Shown here: one piece after another, positions 53,254 to 62,067 of the stretch
Numbering within the stretch: the first letter of the stretch is position 1
Layout of the letters: every line of letters starts with the position of its first letter
Source: Nocardioides nematodiphilus
GTDB taxonomy: Bacteria > Actinomycetota > Actinomycetes > Propionibacteriales > Nocardioidaceae
Length of the DNA: 64,000 bases
Reading direction: 5' to 3'
NCBI RefSeq assembly: GCF_020216525.1
Contig: NZ_JAIWOY010000008.1
Coordinates: forward strand, 62,001 to 126,000
Made by a program: the position numbers and the translations under genes
The notes under the pieces: generated by a model
What the model saw: only the letters and a program-made list of their open reading frames with translations
The model's database searches: none
What the model was told of the DNA's origin: nothing

Positions 53254-54243
53254 TCAGCCCGGGCGGACGGCGCCGACGTACGGCATCTCGTGCAGGCTGG
53301 TGACCTTCACGCCGACGCTCGGGTTCTCGGCGTTCACGATCATGCCGTTGCCGATGTACATGCCGACGTGGCTGATCGGGCTGTAGTAGAAGACCAGGTC
53401 GCCGGGCTGGAGCTCGGACTCGGAGATGTGGCGACCGGAGTTGTACTGCGCGGCCGAGGAGTGCGGCAGCGAGACGCCGGCGGCACCCCAGGCGCGCATG
53501 GTCAGGCCGGAGCAGTCGTACGCGCTGTCGCCGGCGGCGCCGTAGACGTACGCCTTGCCGACCTGCGCCATCGCGAACGCGATCGCGGAGGCGGCGCTGC
53601 CGCTCGCGCCGATGTCGGCGGCCGAGACGCGGGTCGAGTCACGGGACAGGAGCGCCTCGCGCTGATCGGCCTGGAGGCCGTCGAGCACCTTCTTGGCCTC
53701 GGCGAGCTTGTCGTCGATCTCGGCCTTGGCCTTCTTGAGGTCGGCCTCGGTGTCCGCGACCTGATCGGTGCGGTGGGCGGTGGCCTCGCGACGCAGGTCG
53801 AGCGCGTTGACCTGGTTGGCGTAGTCGGTGAGCAGGCTGTTCTGGATGCCGTCGTAGGCCGACATCGTGGAGAGCCCGGCGAGGAAGACCTTCGGGTCCT
53901 CGCTGGTCACGACCTGGCCGACCGCGGACATGTTCGAGCCCTCGAACTGGCTCAGCACGGAGTCGCGGACCTGGTCGCGCACGCCGCTGAGCTGCTCGCC
54001 CTGGTGCTTCTGGTCGGCCTGGAGGTCCTCCAGCTCGGCGCGGAGCTGCTTGAGACGCAGGTTGGCGGCATCGAAGCGCTCGCCTGCGACCTCGGCCTGG
54101 CGGTAGAGGTCGTCGACCTTCGCCTGGACGTCCTTGATGGAGGGGGCTGCCTGTGCGGGCGTGCTGGGCAGCATCCCGACGACTCCGGCGACGGCGAGCG
54201 TCGCAACACCAGCAGCGATGAGTCGGTTCCGGCCGTGGGTCAC
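53254..54243 (-). CDS. NlpC/P60 peptidoglycan endopeptidase with coiled-coil domain
   Basis: 329 aa from GTG 54243 (GGGAG upstream); in-frame starts further up lie inside the riboswitch and are rejected. Signal peptide (to about AQA at 33), a long coiled coil (35-215), then NlpC/P60 with Cys244 (YDCSGLTM), His292 (ISHVGMY) and Asn304 in the third catalytic position. It cleaves stem peptides in the cell wall, as RipA-type hydrolases do in cell separation. The same position is Rv2190c in M. tuberculosis. The riboswitch indicates control by c-di-AMP. Confidence 0.93.
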   Translation of the reverse strand: MTHGRNRLIAAGVATLAVAGVVGMLPSTPAQAAPSIKDVQAKVDDLYRQAEVAGERFDAANLRLKQLRAELEDLQADQKHQGEQLSGVRDQVRDSVLSQFEGSNMSAVGQVVTSEDPKVFLAGLSTMSAYDGIQNSLLTDYANQVNALDLRREATAHRTDQVADTEADLKKAKAEIDDKLAEAKKVLDGLQADQREALLSRDSTRVSAADIGASGSAASAIAFAMAQVGKAYVYGAAGDSAYDCSGLTMRAWGAAGVSLPHSSAAQYNSGRHISESELQPGDLVFYYSPISHVGMYIGNGMIVNAENPSVGVKVTSLHEMPYVGAVRPG

Positions 54244-54264
54244 GAGCGGGCGTTCTCCCTTGTT

Positions 54265-54435
54265 CTGTCGTACGCCTACCGGGTGAGCTGACGGATTCGG
54301 ACACGACATGTCCTACCTCCGCTCCTCGCGCCCTGGGTGGGCACGCCTCGCGGAAGATTCACCCCAGATGACGGCCAGGCCGTCGATGGTTCCCCGGCTC
54401 GTGGGCCACCCGGAGGCGACTCACGACTCAGCGCG
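54265..54435 (-). ncRNA. c-di-AMP riboswitch (ydaO/yuaA type)
   Basis: The 5' leader of the NlpC/P60 gene holds, in order on the minus strand, GCCGGGGAACC (54388-54398), GGGGTGAATC (54356-54365) and CCGAATCCGTCAGCTCACC (54282-54300) followed by GGTAGGCG. These are the conserved blocks of the ydaO riboswitch in the right order. It binds cyclic di-AMP and, in other bacteria, turns off cell-wall hydrolase and osmolyte genes at high c-di-AMP. Ends are approximate. Confidence 0.9.
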
Positions 54436-54474
54436 GTGCCCGCGTGGATCTGTTGATCCACTGCCTCGGGCACC
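54435..54474 (-). other. Nested hairpin in the 5' leader
   Basis: An outer perfect 8-bp stem GGTGCCCG/CGGGCACC (54435-54442 with 54467-54474) encloses an inner 7-bp stem GTGGATC/GATCCAC with a 4-base loop. It precedes the riboswitch core and may protect the leader or be part of its 5' domain. Confidence 0.6.
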
Positions 54475-54485
54475 AAGTGTCCTAG

Positions 54486-54516
54486 ACCATAACCGAGGCC
54501 TCCCGGGGCGTGCCAA
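54486..54516 (-). promoter_or_regulatory. Candidate promoter of the riboswitch transcript
   Basis: TTGGCA (54511-54516) and TATGGT (54486-54491) on the minus strand with 19-bp spacing, just upstream of the leader hairpin. Only a moderate match. Confidence 0.4.
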
Positions 54517-54575
54517 TCGCTCCGGGCGCGTGTTGTGCCTCATTGGTCACAGTGGCCACTTCCGACTCACCTTTC

Positions 54576-54782
54576 TCAGGCGGACTCCACGATCGGGCCC
54601 TCCGTCGGCTCGACGAGACGCAGCGGCGGCACCAGGCCGCCGTCGGCGAGGATCTCGAGCGCGAGACGCTCGTCCTCCCCCATGGTCAGCTCGGGAGGCA
54701 TCCCGAGCAGCACCGTCACCACGCAGTCGTGGCACTCCAGCCCTCGCACCACGCAGGTGCCGCAGTCGATCGTTGTGCTCAT
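54576..54782 (-). CDS. Small four-cysteine protein
   Basis: 68 aa. MSTTIDCGTCVVRGLECHDC at the start has cysteines at 7, 10, 17 and 20, two CxxC-type pairs suitable for Zn or an iron-sulfur site, then VVTVLLGMPPELTMGEDERLAL and an acidic end. I know similar small proteins beside NlpC/P60 genes in actinobacteria but no function. Start ATG 54782 is at the right distance for the cysteine motif at the N-terminus. Confidence 0.7.
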   Translation of the reverse strand: MSTTIDCGTCVVRGLECHDCVVTVLLGMPPELTMGEDERLALEILADGGLVPPLRLVEPTEGPIVESA

Positions 54783-54872
54783 GTCAGGGACGTTCGCAGG
54801 CACCCCTGACAGTTTCGGCCGCGCGCCGACTTCCGCGTGTCGTACGGCGCGTCGTGCACCAGACTGGGCGCC

Positions 54873-55826
54873 ATGCCCGCTCTGGATCGTCGCCTCGTCG
54901 CCCTGCGGGCGGCGGCGATCCTCGTCTACCTCGGGCTCCTGGCGCTGTGGACCGCCCTGGTCGGCATCCCCTCCGACCCGCTCAGCCTGTTCGTCTCGCT
55001 GTGGGCGGCGACGATCGCGTGCCGCGCCGGTGCGCCGCTGCGCTCGCACGTGGCGTTCGCCCGCGACTGGTCACTGCCGGTGCTGTTCCTGCTGGCGTAC
55101 AGCTACAGCTACGGCCTGATCTACCTGCTCGGCCTGCCGGTGCACTTCGAGCCGGCGATCGCGGTGGACCGCTGGCTCGGCGGCGGCGAGATCCTCGCCC
55201 AGCGCCTCCAGTACGCCATCTGCGACGGCCCGTGCGGGCCGCAGGGCGCCACCTGGCTCGACGCGATCCTCACCACCACGTACCTCTCCCACTTCCTCAC
55301 CGCCTGGGTCCTCGCGTGGATGCTCTGGATGCGCCACCGCGCCGCGTGGAAGCAATGGATGACGCGGTTCGTCTCCCTCAACCTGGCCGGCCTGGTCGGG
55401 TACCTGCTCTTCCCGATGGCGCCGCCGTGGATGGCCGCCCGCGACGGGCTCGTCTCCACCCCGATCTGGGCCGCCCCGACCCGCGGCTGGTCGGGGATCG
55501 GGCTGCAGCTGACCCGGGTGCTCGACGGGCCGCTGACCAACCCGGTCGCCGCCATGCCCTCGCTCCACGCCGCGACCGCGATGCTGGTCGCCCTCTTCGC
55601 GATCCACCGCAGCACCCGCTGGTGGCGCTGGCTCGCGCTGCTCTACCCCGCGCTGATGTGCTTCACCCTCCTGCTCTACGCCGAGCACTACGTGCTCGAC
55701 GAGGCCGTGGGCATCGCGCTGGCGCTCGCCGTGCATGCCGTGGTCGGCCGCCTCGAGCGACGGCCGGCGGCGATCAGCGCACGGCCCGCAGCAGCAGACC
55801 GGTCGGCACCGGCCGACCTCCGCTGA
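54873..55826 (+). CDS. PAP2-superfamily membrane phosphatase/phosphotransferase
   Basis: 317 aa, about six helices. AMPSLHAATAMLVAL carries the PSxxxH catalytic motif and YAEHYVLDEAVG the second histidine motif; the general layout follows the inositol-phosphorylceramide-synthase-like (Aur1-like) group of PAP2 proteins. It probably acts on lipid phosphates or transfers a polar head group; substrate unknown. Its last 53 bp overlap, tail to tail, the NYN-domain gene. Confidence 0.85.
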   Translation: MPALDRRLVALRAAAILVYLGLLALWTALVGIPSDPLSLFVSLWAATIACRAGAPLRSHVAFARDWSLPVLFLLAYSYSYGLIYLLGLPVHFEPAIAVDRWLGGGEILAQRLQYAICDGPCGPQGATWLDAILTTTYLSHFLTAWVLAWMLWMRHRAAWKQWMTRFVSLNLAGLVGYLLFPMAPPWMAARDGLVSTPIWAAPTRGWSGIGLQLTRVLDGPLTNPVAAMPSLHAATAMLVALFAIHRSTRWWRWLALLYPALMCFTLLLYAEHYVLDEAVGIALALAVHAVVGRLERRPAAISARPAAADRSAPADLR

Positions 55827-57036
55827 GCGCGACGTCGCGGGCGACCGCCTGGTCGTCGCTGACCACCAGCAGCACCCGTCCGGCCGGCTCGGCGGCGACC
55901 AGGTCGCGGATGACGTCGTCGGCGATCACGCCGGGCGGGCTGAAGAGCACGCGTACGCCTCGCGGCGCGCCCGCGACGTGGCGCGCGGCCGCGCCCGGCA
56001 CGGTCGCCGCGTCGAAGACGACGGTGGTCTCGGCCCCGGTGCGCGCGACAAGGGGCGCGAGCGCCTGCATGAGCCTGATCCGCTGGGCGTCCAGCGCCGA
56101 GCTCGGCCAGGCCTGCTTGGTGACGTTGTAGCCGTCGATGATCAGGCGGGCCCGGGGCATCGCGAGGTAGCCCTCGAGCTCCCCGATGCTCGCCACGCCC
56201 CGCATACGACCCGGCTCGGGAGCCTCGAGCACCGCATAGCCGGCCTCGGCGGCCTCCCCGGGCGTGCTGCTGGCCGGCGGCAGGCCCAGCTCGCGCTGGA
56301 GGCCGGAGGAGGCCTCCAGGAGCGTGTCGAGGAGGAGGCGGGTACGCAGGGTCGCGGACTCGCGCTCCGTACGAGCCGCGCGGCGGTCCTCCCCGGCCTC
56401 CGACTCCAGCTGGGCGACCCGGGCACGCAGCTGGCGCACCTCGCGGGCCAGTGCCTCCGCGCTCGCCTCCGCCTCGGCCCGCGCGGCCTCGGCCGCGGCG
56501 ATGGTCTCCTCGACGCCGGCCAGAGCCTCCTTGCCGCTCGCCCGGGCCTCGCCCAGGCGCCGGCGCAGCACGGTGTGCTCCTGCTTGGCCGCGGCCGCCT
56601 CGGAGCGGCGGCGTTCGCGGGACTCGGCCAGGTCGGCCTCGAGCACCTCGACGCGCCTCTGCAGCCGGACGAGGTCCTGCTCAGCCACGCTCGGCCGGGC
56701 CTCGAGCGCCTCGACCGCGGCGCCGACCTGGTCGGACCAGCCGTCTGGCCGGCTCAGCCACGCGTACGCGGCGGCGTCAGCCGGCTCGGCGCCGGCCTCG
56801 ATGCCCGCGGAGCGCAGCTGCGCCGCCACCTGAGCGCGCAGTCCGGTCTCGGACTCCGTCTCCTGGTCGAGCACGGCGAGGATCGCCGTGCCGCCGCTCC
56901 TGGCGCGGCGTGCGGGCGCGAACGCCGCGACGCGCCGCAGCGGAGCGGGAAGGTCGGGGACCTGCGGCAGGACCGCGGCCGCGAGCGCGGCGATCCGCGC
57001 TCGTACCGGCTCCGGAAGCTCTGCCAGGGTGCTCAC
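55774..57036 (-). CDS. NYN/PIN-like domain RNA-binding protein with coiled coil
   Basis: 420 aa. An N-terminal helical region, a long coiled coil (about 110-230, Arg/Glu/Ala-rich), and a C-terminal NYN domain beginning LIIDGYNVTK (D301), with VVFDAA, ADDVI and VVSDD supplying further acidic metal-binding residues. The domain resembles the RNase Rae1/YacP fold. The function is probably ribonuclease. The 3' end overlaps the PAP2 gene in antisense, so transcripts can pair. Confidence 0.85.
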   Translation of the reverse strand: MSTLAELPEPVRARIAALAAAVLPQVPDLPAPLRRVAAFAPARRARSGGTAILAVLDQETESETGLRAQVAAQLRSAGIEAGAEPADAAAYAWLSRPDGWSDQVGAAVEALEARPSVAEQDLVRLQRRVEVLEADLAESRERRRSEAAAAKQEHTVLRRRLGEARASGKEALAGVEETIAAAEAARAEAEASAEALAREVRQLRARVAQLESEAGEDRRAARTERESATLRTRLLLDTLLEASSGLQRELGLPPASSTPGEAAEAGYAVLEAPEPGRMRGVASIGELEGYLAMPRARLIIDGYNVTKQAWPSSALDAQRIRLMQALAPLVARTGAETTVVFDAATVPGAAARHVAGAPRGVRVLFSPPGVIADDVIRDLVAAEPAGRVLLVVSDDQAVARDVALSGGRPVPTGLLLRAVR

Positions 57037-57113
57037 CGGAGAAGGATAGGTGCCGCACGCCGCGTGCCCTCCCGGAATTGTCGGTGGGCCCGTCTACGGT
57101 CACGAGCATGAGA

Positions 57114-57180
57114 GAGCGAAGCGAGCGAATCATCCAACGCAACGCCCCTCGTGCCTCGCGTCCGCACGGAGCGAAGCGAG
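57114..57180. repeat. Two copies of GAGCGAAGCGAG before the exonuclease gene
   Basis: Identical 12-mers at 57114-57125 and 57169-57180 in a 151-bp intergenic space. The sequence is related to the GCGAGCG elements of the 82-bp and 69-bp arrays. Meaning unknown. Confidence 0.6.
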
Positions 57181-57187
57181 TACGGGG

Positions 57188-58978
57188 GTGAGTGTCGCAG
57201 CACCTGTGCGGCCCCGGTCGTCGAGCGCATGGGAGACCCAGCGCAGCTTCGACGAGCTCGGCCGGCCGCTGCGCGACATCACCTTCTGCGTGGTCGACCT
57301 CGAGACGACCGGCGGGTCGGCCGAGGGCGGCTCGATGATCACCGAGATCGGCGCGGTGAAGGTCCGCGGCGGCGAGATCCTGGGCGAGTTCCAGACCCTG
57401 GTCAACCCGCACACCGCGATCCCGCCGTTCATCGCGGTGCTCACCGGGATCAGCAACACGATGGTGGCCGACGCCCCCGGGATCGAGTCGGCGCTGCCGG
57501 CGTTCCTGGAGTTCGCACAGGGGTGTGTGCTGGTCGCCCACAACGCGCCGTTCGACGTCGGCTTCCTCAAACACTTCGCCGCCCAGCAGGGCCGGCCCTG
57601 GCCCGCGTTCGAGGTGGTCGACACCGCCAAGCTCGCCCGCCGGGTGATCACCCGCGACGACGCCCCCAACTGCAAGCTCTCCTCGCTCGCCGTGCTCTTC
57701 CGCGCCGGCACGGAGCCCAACCACCGGGCCCTGTCCGACGCGCGGGCCACCGTGGACGTGCTGCACGGCCTGATGGAGCGCCTCGGCGGTCTGGGCGTCC
57801 ACACCCTGGAGGAGCTGCAGACGTTCTCCGCTCGGGTCTCCACCGCGCAGCGCAAGAAGCGCCACCTGGCCGAGACCCTCCCCCACGCGCCGGGCGTCTA
57901 CCTGTTCCGCGACGACCGGGAGCGCGTCCTGTACGTGGGCACCTCACGCGACCTGCGCACCCGGGTGCGCTCCTACTTCACCGCCTCCGAGACGCGCTCG
58001 CGGATGGGCGAGATGGTCGGGCTGGCCGCCACCGTGACCGGCATCGAGTGCGCCACCACCCTGGAGGCGCAGATCCGCGAGCTCCGGCTGATCGCCGAGC
58101 ACAAGCCGCGCTACAACCGGCGCTCGCGCTTCCCGGAGAAGATGCACTTCGTCAAGCTCACCCGCGAGCCCTGGCCCCGTCTCTCGCTGGTCAAGCGGGT
58201 CCTCGACGACCAGGCCGACTACCTGGGGCCCTTCTCCTCGCGCAAGGTCGCCGAGAAGGCGCTCCAGGTGCTGCACGACACCTTCCCGGTCCGGCAGTGC
58301 TCCGACCGGCTCGCGCGCAAGGCCGCCCGTACGCCGTGCGTCCTGGCCGAGATGGGCCGCTGCCTCTCCCCCTGCGACGGCAGCGCGGACGAGGCCGCCT
58401 ACGACACCGTCGTGCGCCAGCTGCGCGACACGCTCCTGCACCGCCCCGACGAGGTGATCGACGCGATCAGCGAGCGGATGAGCACACTCGCCGCCGCCGA
58501 GCGCTTCGAGGAGGCCGGTGTCCACCGCGACCGGCTGGCCGCGTTCCTGCGCGCCGCGTCCCGCACCCAGCGGCTCTCCGCCCTCTCCCGCTGCGCCGAG
58601 ATGGTCGCGGCTCGCCGCGGCGACGACGGACGCTGGGAGGTGCACGTGGTCCGCCGCGGACGCCTGGCCGCCGCCGGCACGATGCCGCCGGGTGGCGACG
58701 CCCACGGCTACGTCGAGCAGCTGCGCGCCTCGGCCGAGACCGTGCTGCCCGCTCCCGGTCCCGTGCCGGCGGCCAGCGCCGAGGAGAGCGAGCTGGTGCT
58801 GCGCTGGCTCGAGTCCCCCGGCATCCGGCTGATCGACATCGACGGCGAGTGGACCTGCCCGGTCGCCGGCGCCACCCGCCACCTGGCCGTGCACGACGCG
58901 GTCGAGTCCTCCCGCCGCGACCTGGTCCCCTTCGACGAGCGTCGCGACCTCACCCCGGTGCACCGCCCGACCCGGTAA
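57188..58978 (+). CDS. DEDDh exonuclease fused to UvrC-like GIY-YIG domain
   Basis: 596 aa from GTG 57188 (the most plausible start; no clear ribosome-binding site). Residues 30-200 are a DnaQ-type 3'-5' exonuclease: D37/E39 (VVDLETTGG), D123 (HNAPFDVG), H179/D184 (HRALSDA). From about 230 a GIY-YIG nuclease like the UvrC/Cho N-terminus (GVYLF, YVGTS), then a UvrC-like cysteine region (GRCLSPCDG). The UvrC C-terminal RNase H and HhH parts are absent. Like Rv2191, it lies beside trpD and ctaE. Likely a DNA repair nuclease. Confidence 0.9.
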   Translation: MSVAAPVRPRSSSAWETQRSFDELGRPLRDITFCVVDLETTGGSAEGGSMITEIGAVKVRGGEILGEFQTLVNPHTAIPPFIAVLTGISNTMVADAPGIESALPAFLEFAQGCVLVAHNAPFDVGFLKHFAAQQGRPWPAFEVVDTAKLARRVITRDDAPNCKLSSLAVLFRAGTEPNHRALSDARATVDVLHGLMERLGGLGVHTLEELQTFSARVSTAQRKKRHLAETLPHAPGVYLFRDDRERVLYVGTSRDLRTRVRSYFTASETRSRMGEMVGLAATVTGIECATTLEAQIRELRLIAEHKPRYNRRSRFPEKMHFVKLTREPWPRLSLVKRVLDDQADYLGPFSSRKVAEKALQVLHDTFPVRQCSDRLARKAARTPCVLAEMGRCLSPCDGSADEAAYDTVVRQLRDTLLHRPDEVIDAISERMSTLAAAERFEEAGVHRDRLAAFLRAASRTQRLSALSRCAEMVAARRGDDGRWEVHVVRRGRLAAAGTMPPGGDAHGYVEQLRASAETVLPAPGPVPAASAEESELVLRWLESPGIRLIDIDGEWTCPVAGATRHLAVHDAVESSRRDLVPFDERRDLTPVHRPTR

Positions 58979-58988
58979 CGTCGCCCCC

Positions 58989-59267
58989 GTGATCACCGCC
59001 ATCGTCCACGTCTCCGCCGAGGTCTCCCAGATCCCCGAGGTCGCCACCGCGATCGCGGCCATCGACGGCGTCAGCGAGGTCTACTCCGTCACCGGCCCGA
59101 TCGACCTGATCGTCCTCGTCCGGGTGCGCAGCCACGACGACATCGCGACGGTGGTCGCCGACAAGCTCAACAAGGTGCCCGGCGTGAAGGACACCGAGAC
59201 GCACATCGCGTTCCGCGCCTACTCCCGCCACGACCTCGAGGCGGCCTTCGCCATCGGTCTGGACTAG
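58989..59267 (+). CDS. Stand-alone Lrp/AsnC ligand-binding (RAM) domain protein
   Basis: 92 aa, GTG start. It consists only of the AsnC_trans_reg/RAM domain (VYSVTGPIDLIVLVRVRSHDDIATVVADKL, THIAF); no DNA-binding HTH. Such small proteins bind amino acids and may modulate full-length Lrp proteins. Ten bp after the exonuclease stop; a bidirectional hairpin follows. Confidence 0.88.
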   Translation: MITAIVHVSAEVSQIPEVATAIAAIDGVSEVYSVTGPIDLIVLVRVRSHDDIATVVADKLNKVPGVKDTETHIAFRAYSRHDLEAAFAIGLD

Positions 59268-59296
59268 GCGACCTCGCGAGCAGCAGCGCGAGTGAT

Positions 59297-59324
59297 GGAT
59301 CCGTCCCGGTCGGGTGACGGATCC
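59297..59324. terminator. Bidirectional hairpin between Lrp-like gene and trpD
   Basis: Perfect 9-bp stem GGATCCGTC/GACGGATCC (59297-59305 with 59316-59324) in the 69-bp gap between two convergent genes; no T-run. Confidence 0.6.
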
Positions 59325-59336
59325 GTCCGCGGCCGG

Positions 59337-60368
59337 TCAGCCGGCCGAGCCGGCGACCCAGCGCTCCAGCGCGGCCGCCGCAGCACCTGAGTCGATCGCC
59401 GCAGCGGCGCGCTCGACTCCCGCGGCGAGCCGGTCCTCGACCGCGCCCTCGGCGTCGTCGTAGACCGCCAGCGCCGCACCGGCGTTGAGCACGACGGCGT
59501 CCCGGACCGGCCCGGTCTCGCCGGCGAGCACCCGCCGCACCACGTCCGCGTTGTACGCGACGTCGCCACCGCGCAGGTCCGCCGCGCTGACCCGGGCGAT
59601 GCCGAGCCGCGTGGGGTCGATGGTGTGCTGCGTGACCTCACCGCCGCGCACGGCCCACAGGGACGAGGTCGTCGTGGTGGTGAGCTCGTCGAGGCCCTCG
59701 TCCCCGCGGAAGACCCACGCGTCGATGCCGCGCTCCACGAAGACGCCGGCCATCACCGGGGCCATCCGGGCGTCAGCGCAGCCGATGGCGTTGGCCTGAG
59801 GCCGAGCGGGGTTGCTGAGCGGGCCGAGGAAGTTGAACGTCGTGCCGATGCCCAGCTCTCGCCGCGGCACGGCCGCGAAGCGCATCGCCGGGTGGAAGGC
59901 GGCCGAGAAGAGGAAGGTGACGCCGGCCGACTCGGCGAGCGCCGCGACCTGCGGGATCGGGAGGTCGAGCCGGATGCCGAGGGCCTCGAGCACGTCGGCG
60001 GAGCCTGACTGCGAGGACGCGGAGCGGTTGCCGTGCTTGACGACCTTCGCACCGGCGCCCGCGGCGACGATGGCCGACATCGTGGAGATGTTCACCGACA
60101 TGGAGCGGTCCCCGCCCGTGCCGACGATGTCGAGCAGCCGGCCCGAGACGCTGATCGGATTGGCGACGGCGAGCATCGCGTCGGAGAGCGCGCGGAGCTC
60201 GTGGCTGGTCTCGCCCTTCGCTCGGAGCGCGACTGCGAAGCCGGCGATCTGGGAGTCGGACGCTGCGCCGGCGAGGATCTCGCCCATCGCCCAGGCGGCC
60301 TGCTCGGAGCTGAGGTCGGCGCGCGCGACCAAGGACCCGAGCACGTCGGGCCACGTGATGGTGGTCAT
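59337..60368 (-). CDS. trpD: Anthranilate phosphoribosyltransferase
   Basis: 343 aa enzyme of tryptophan synthesis: transfers phosphoribose from PRPP to anthranilate. The PRPP loop [35 protein letters not shown], and [11 protein letters not shown] are characteristic. No other trp genes are nearby, as is usual for this actinobacterial locus (Rv2192c). It starts 7 bp after the receiver-like gene on the same strand. Confidence 0.96.
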   Translation of the reverse strand: MTTITWPDVLGSLVARADLSSEQAAWAMGEILAGAASDSQIAGFAVALRAKGETSHELRALSDAMLAVANPISVSGRLLDIVGTGGDRSMSVNISTMSAIVAAGAGAKVVKHGNRSASSQSGSADVLEALGIRLDLPIPQVAALAESAGVTFLFSAAFHPAMRFAAVPRRELGIGTTFNFLGPLSNPARPQANAIGCADARMAPVMAGVFVERGIDAWVFRGDEGLDELTTTTTSSLWAVRGGEVTQHTIDPTRLGIARVSAADLRGGDVAYNADVVRRVLAGETGPVRDAVVLNAGAALAVYDDAEGAVEDRLAAGVERAAAAIDSGAAAAALERWVAGSAG

Positions 60369-60375
60369 CCGGGGA

Positions 60376-60783
60376 TCAGGCGGGCACAGCGGTGCCGAGC
60401 AGCAGACCGGTCACGGTCTCGGCCAGCACGATCGGGTCCATCGGCTGCGGCACCGCGGCGTCGGCACGCGACCAGGTCGCCAGCCAGGCGTCCTGCGGGC
60501 GACCGGTCAGCACGACGATGGGCGGGCAGGCCGCGATCTCGTCCTTCATCTGCTTGGCGATGCCGATACCGCCCGCAGGGACCGCCTCGCCGTCCAGGAT
60601 CGCCAGGTCGATCGTGCCCGCGTCGAAGTTCTGCACGACGATCGGCTCGGTGGCCACCTCGACGTACTCGACCTCGGGGAGATCGGGGTGCGGTCGGCGT
60701 CCGAGAGCCAGGATGGCCTGCTTCCGGACGTTGACGTCGTCGCTGTAGACGAGCACCTTGAGCGGCTTCGTGGAGGCGGTCAC
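60376..60783 (-). CDS. Receiver-like single-domain protein
   Basis: 135 aa from GTG 60783. The fold looks like a CheY-type receiver: acidic pair in [10 protein letters not shown], likely phospho-acceptor in [17 protein letters not shown]. The invariant lysine region (normally K-P) reads VPQPMDP, so Lys is replaced by Gln; phosphorylation competence is doubtful. No output domain. Coupled to trpD. Confidence 0.75.
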   Translation of the reverse strand: MTASTKPLKVLVYSDDVNVRKQAILALGRRPHPDLPEVEYVEVATEPIVVQNFDAGTIDLAILDGEAVPAGGIGIAKQMKDEIAACPPIVVLTGRPQDAWLATWSRADAAVPQPMDPIVLAETVTGLLLGTAVPA

Positions 60784-60808
60784 GGCGGCGACTCTACTCG
60801 CGAGCGGC

Positions 60809-62047
60809 CTACGGCGGGAGCATCGATCCTGAGGTTGGGATGAGGTAGTGCCCGACCCACCCGACCTGCACCCGGATCCCGAGGGCCAGCACGACGCCGA
60901 AGACCAAGGCCTGCACCCACCTGCGCGTGCCCGCGGGCGCGAGGGCGGTCAGCGGCAGCCACGGGATCGCGACCAGCAGCATGTACCGCTCGATCGAGGA
61001 GGTCGGGCGCAGCGCCAGCATCAGGTAGAGCGCGTAGCCGAGCGCCCACAGCCGCAGCTCGAGCGGCCAGACCCGAGCAGCGGGCACGACCACGGTCACC
61101 AGCAGCACCAGCAGGACCAGGACCGCGGTCACCGCGGTGTCGCGACTCGATCCGTCGGCCCCGCCGCCGAAGAGCCACCCCAGATAGCTGTGCTTCAGCT
61201 CCAGCTGGTTGCCCCAGGCCCGCTGGGTGGCGAAGTACGCGTCGCGGCGACCGGTCACGACCGCCGCCACCCCGGGCCACAGCAGGACGAGCACACCTGA
61301 GGCGGCGAGGAGCCCGCCCATCCACCAGCGCTGCCGCACCGTCGACGAGCGCCAGCGGAGCAGGCCGTGCACGAGGAGCAGCGGCGCGGCGGCGATCACG
61401 AGCGGCCTGGTGAGCGCGAGTCCGAGCAGCGTGACGAGCGCGATGTCGTACGAGCGTCGCGACAGCGACCAGACCAGCAGCACGATCAGCAGGAGCGCGA
61501 GGCCCTCCGTGTAGGCGGCCTGCAGGATCGGCGCCGAGGGCAGCGCGCACAGCCCCAGCACCGTGATCGCGGCGGCGAAGGCGCCGCCGCGGTCCAGGAC
61601 CATCCGGTAGAGCAGCACCATCCCCGCGCCCGCGCACGCGAGACTCACCAGCGAGGCGGCCGGCGCGAAATCGAGTCGCGTGATGATCATCACGAGCCGC
61701 ACGATGGCCGGATAGAGCGGATAGAACGCCCAGGCGGTCTGCGGGACCGGTCCGGTGAGGGGCAGGTCCCGGGGGTAGCCGTGCCGTGCCACGGTCTCGT
61801 ACCACTGGCCGTCCCAGTTGCTCAGCACGGGGAAATAGCCGGGATCCGCGGGCTTGGGGGTCTCCACATGGATGCCGTACGAGCCGTCCATCGCGACCTG
61901 ATGCTGGGAGGCATGCGCGATCACGAACACGTCGGCGAGGCGTGTCAGAGCGAAGATTCCGAGGGGGGCCAGCCACCACGGCAGCCGGTCGATGAGCCTC
62001 ACAGGACGGAAAACTATCGCCAAGACAGGGGGTCGGGGTGCCCTCAT
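60809..62047 (-). CDS. Multi-pass membrane glycosyltransferase (mannosyltransferase-like)
   Basis: 412 aa with about ten helices. The N-terminal loop has [17 protein letters not shown], the aspartate-containing motif of GT-C polyprenol-phosphate-mannose transferases of the PIG-V type. [26 protein letters not shown] and the C-terminal [11 protein letters not shown] complete the family picture. It probably adds mannose to a lipid or protein outside. Start at ATG 62047 is uncertain because it lies in the ctaE promoter region; a GTG further in is possible. Confidence 0.82.
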   Translation of the reverse strand: MRAPRPPVLAIVFRPVRLIDRLPWWLAPLGIFALTRLADVFVIAHASQHQVAMDGSYGIHVETPKPADPGYFPVLSNWDGQWYETVARHGYPRDLPLTGPVPQTAWAFYPLYPAIVRLVMIITRLDFAPAASLVSLACAGAGMVLLYRMVLDRGGAFAAAITVLGLCALPSAPILQAAYTEGLALLLIVLLVWSLSRRSYDIALVTLLGLALTRPLVIAAAPLLLVHGLLRWRSSTVRQRWWMGGLLAASGVLVLLWPGVAAVVTGRRDAYFATQRAWGNQLELKHSYLGWLFGGGADGSSRDTAVTAVLVLLVLLVTVVVPAARVWPLELRLWALGYALYLMLALRPTSSIERYMLLVAIPWLPLTALAPAGTRRWVQALVFGVVLALGIRVQVGWVGHYLIPTSGSMLPP

Positions 62048-62061
62048 GGTTCGGACACCGA

Positions 62062-62067
62062 CATAAT
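62062..62067 (+). promoter_or_regulatory. Possible -10 element at the ctaE start
   Basis: CATAAT lies 7 bp before the GTG at 62075 and overlaps the ATG at 62066. If it is the -10 hexamer, the ctaE mRNA would be leaderless, starting at the GTG at 62075. No convincing -35 is visible. Confidence 0.35.

Noticed and set aside
54244-54309. Longer N-terminus for the NlpC/P60 protein
   Set aside because: The extension is encoded inside the conserved 3' end of the riboswitch; GTG 54243 has a good ribosome-binding site followed by a signal peptide.
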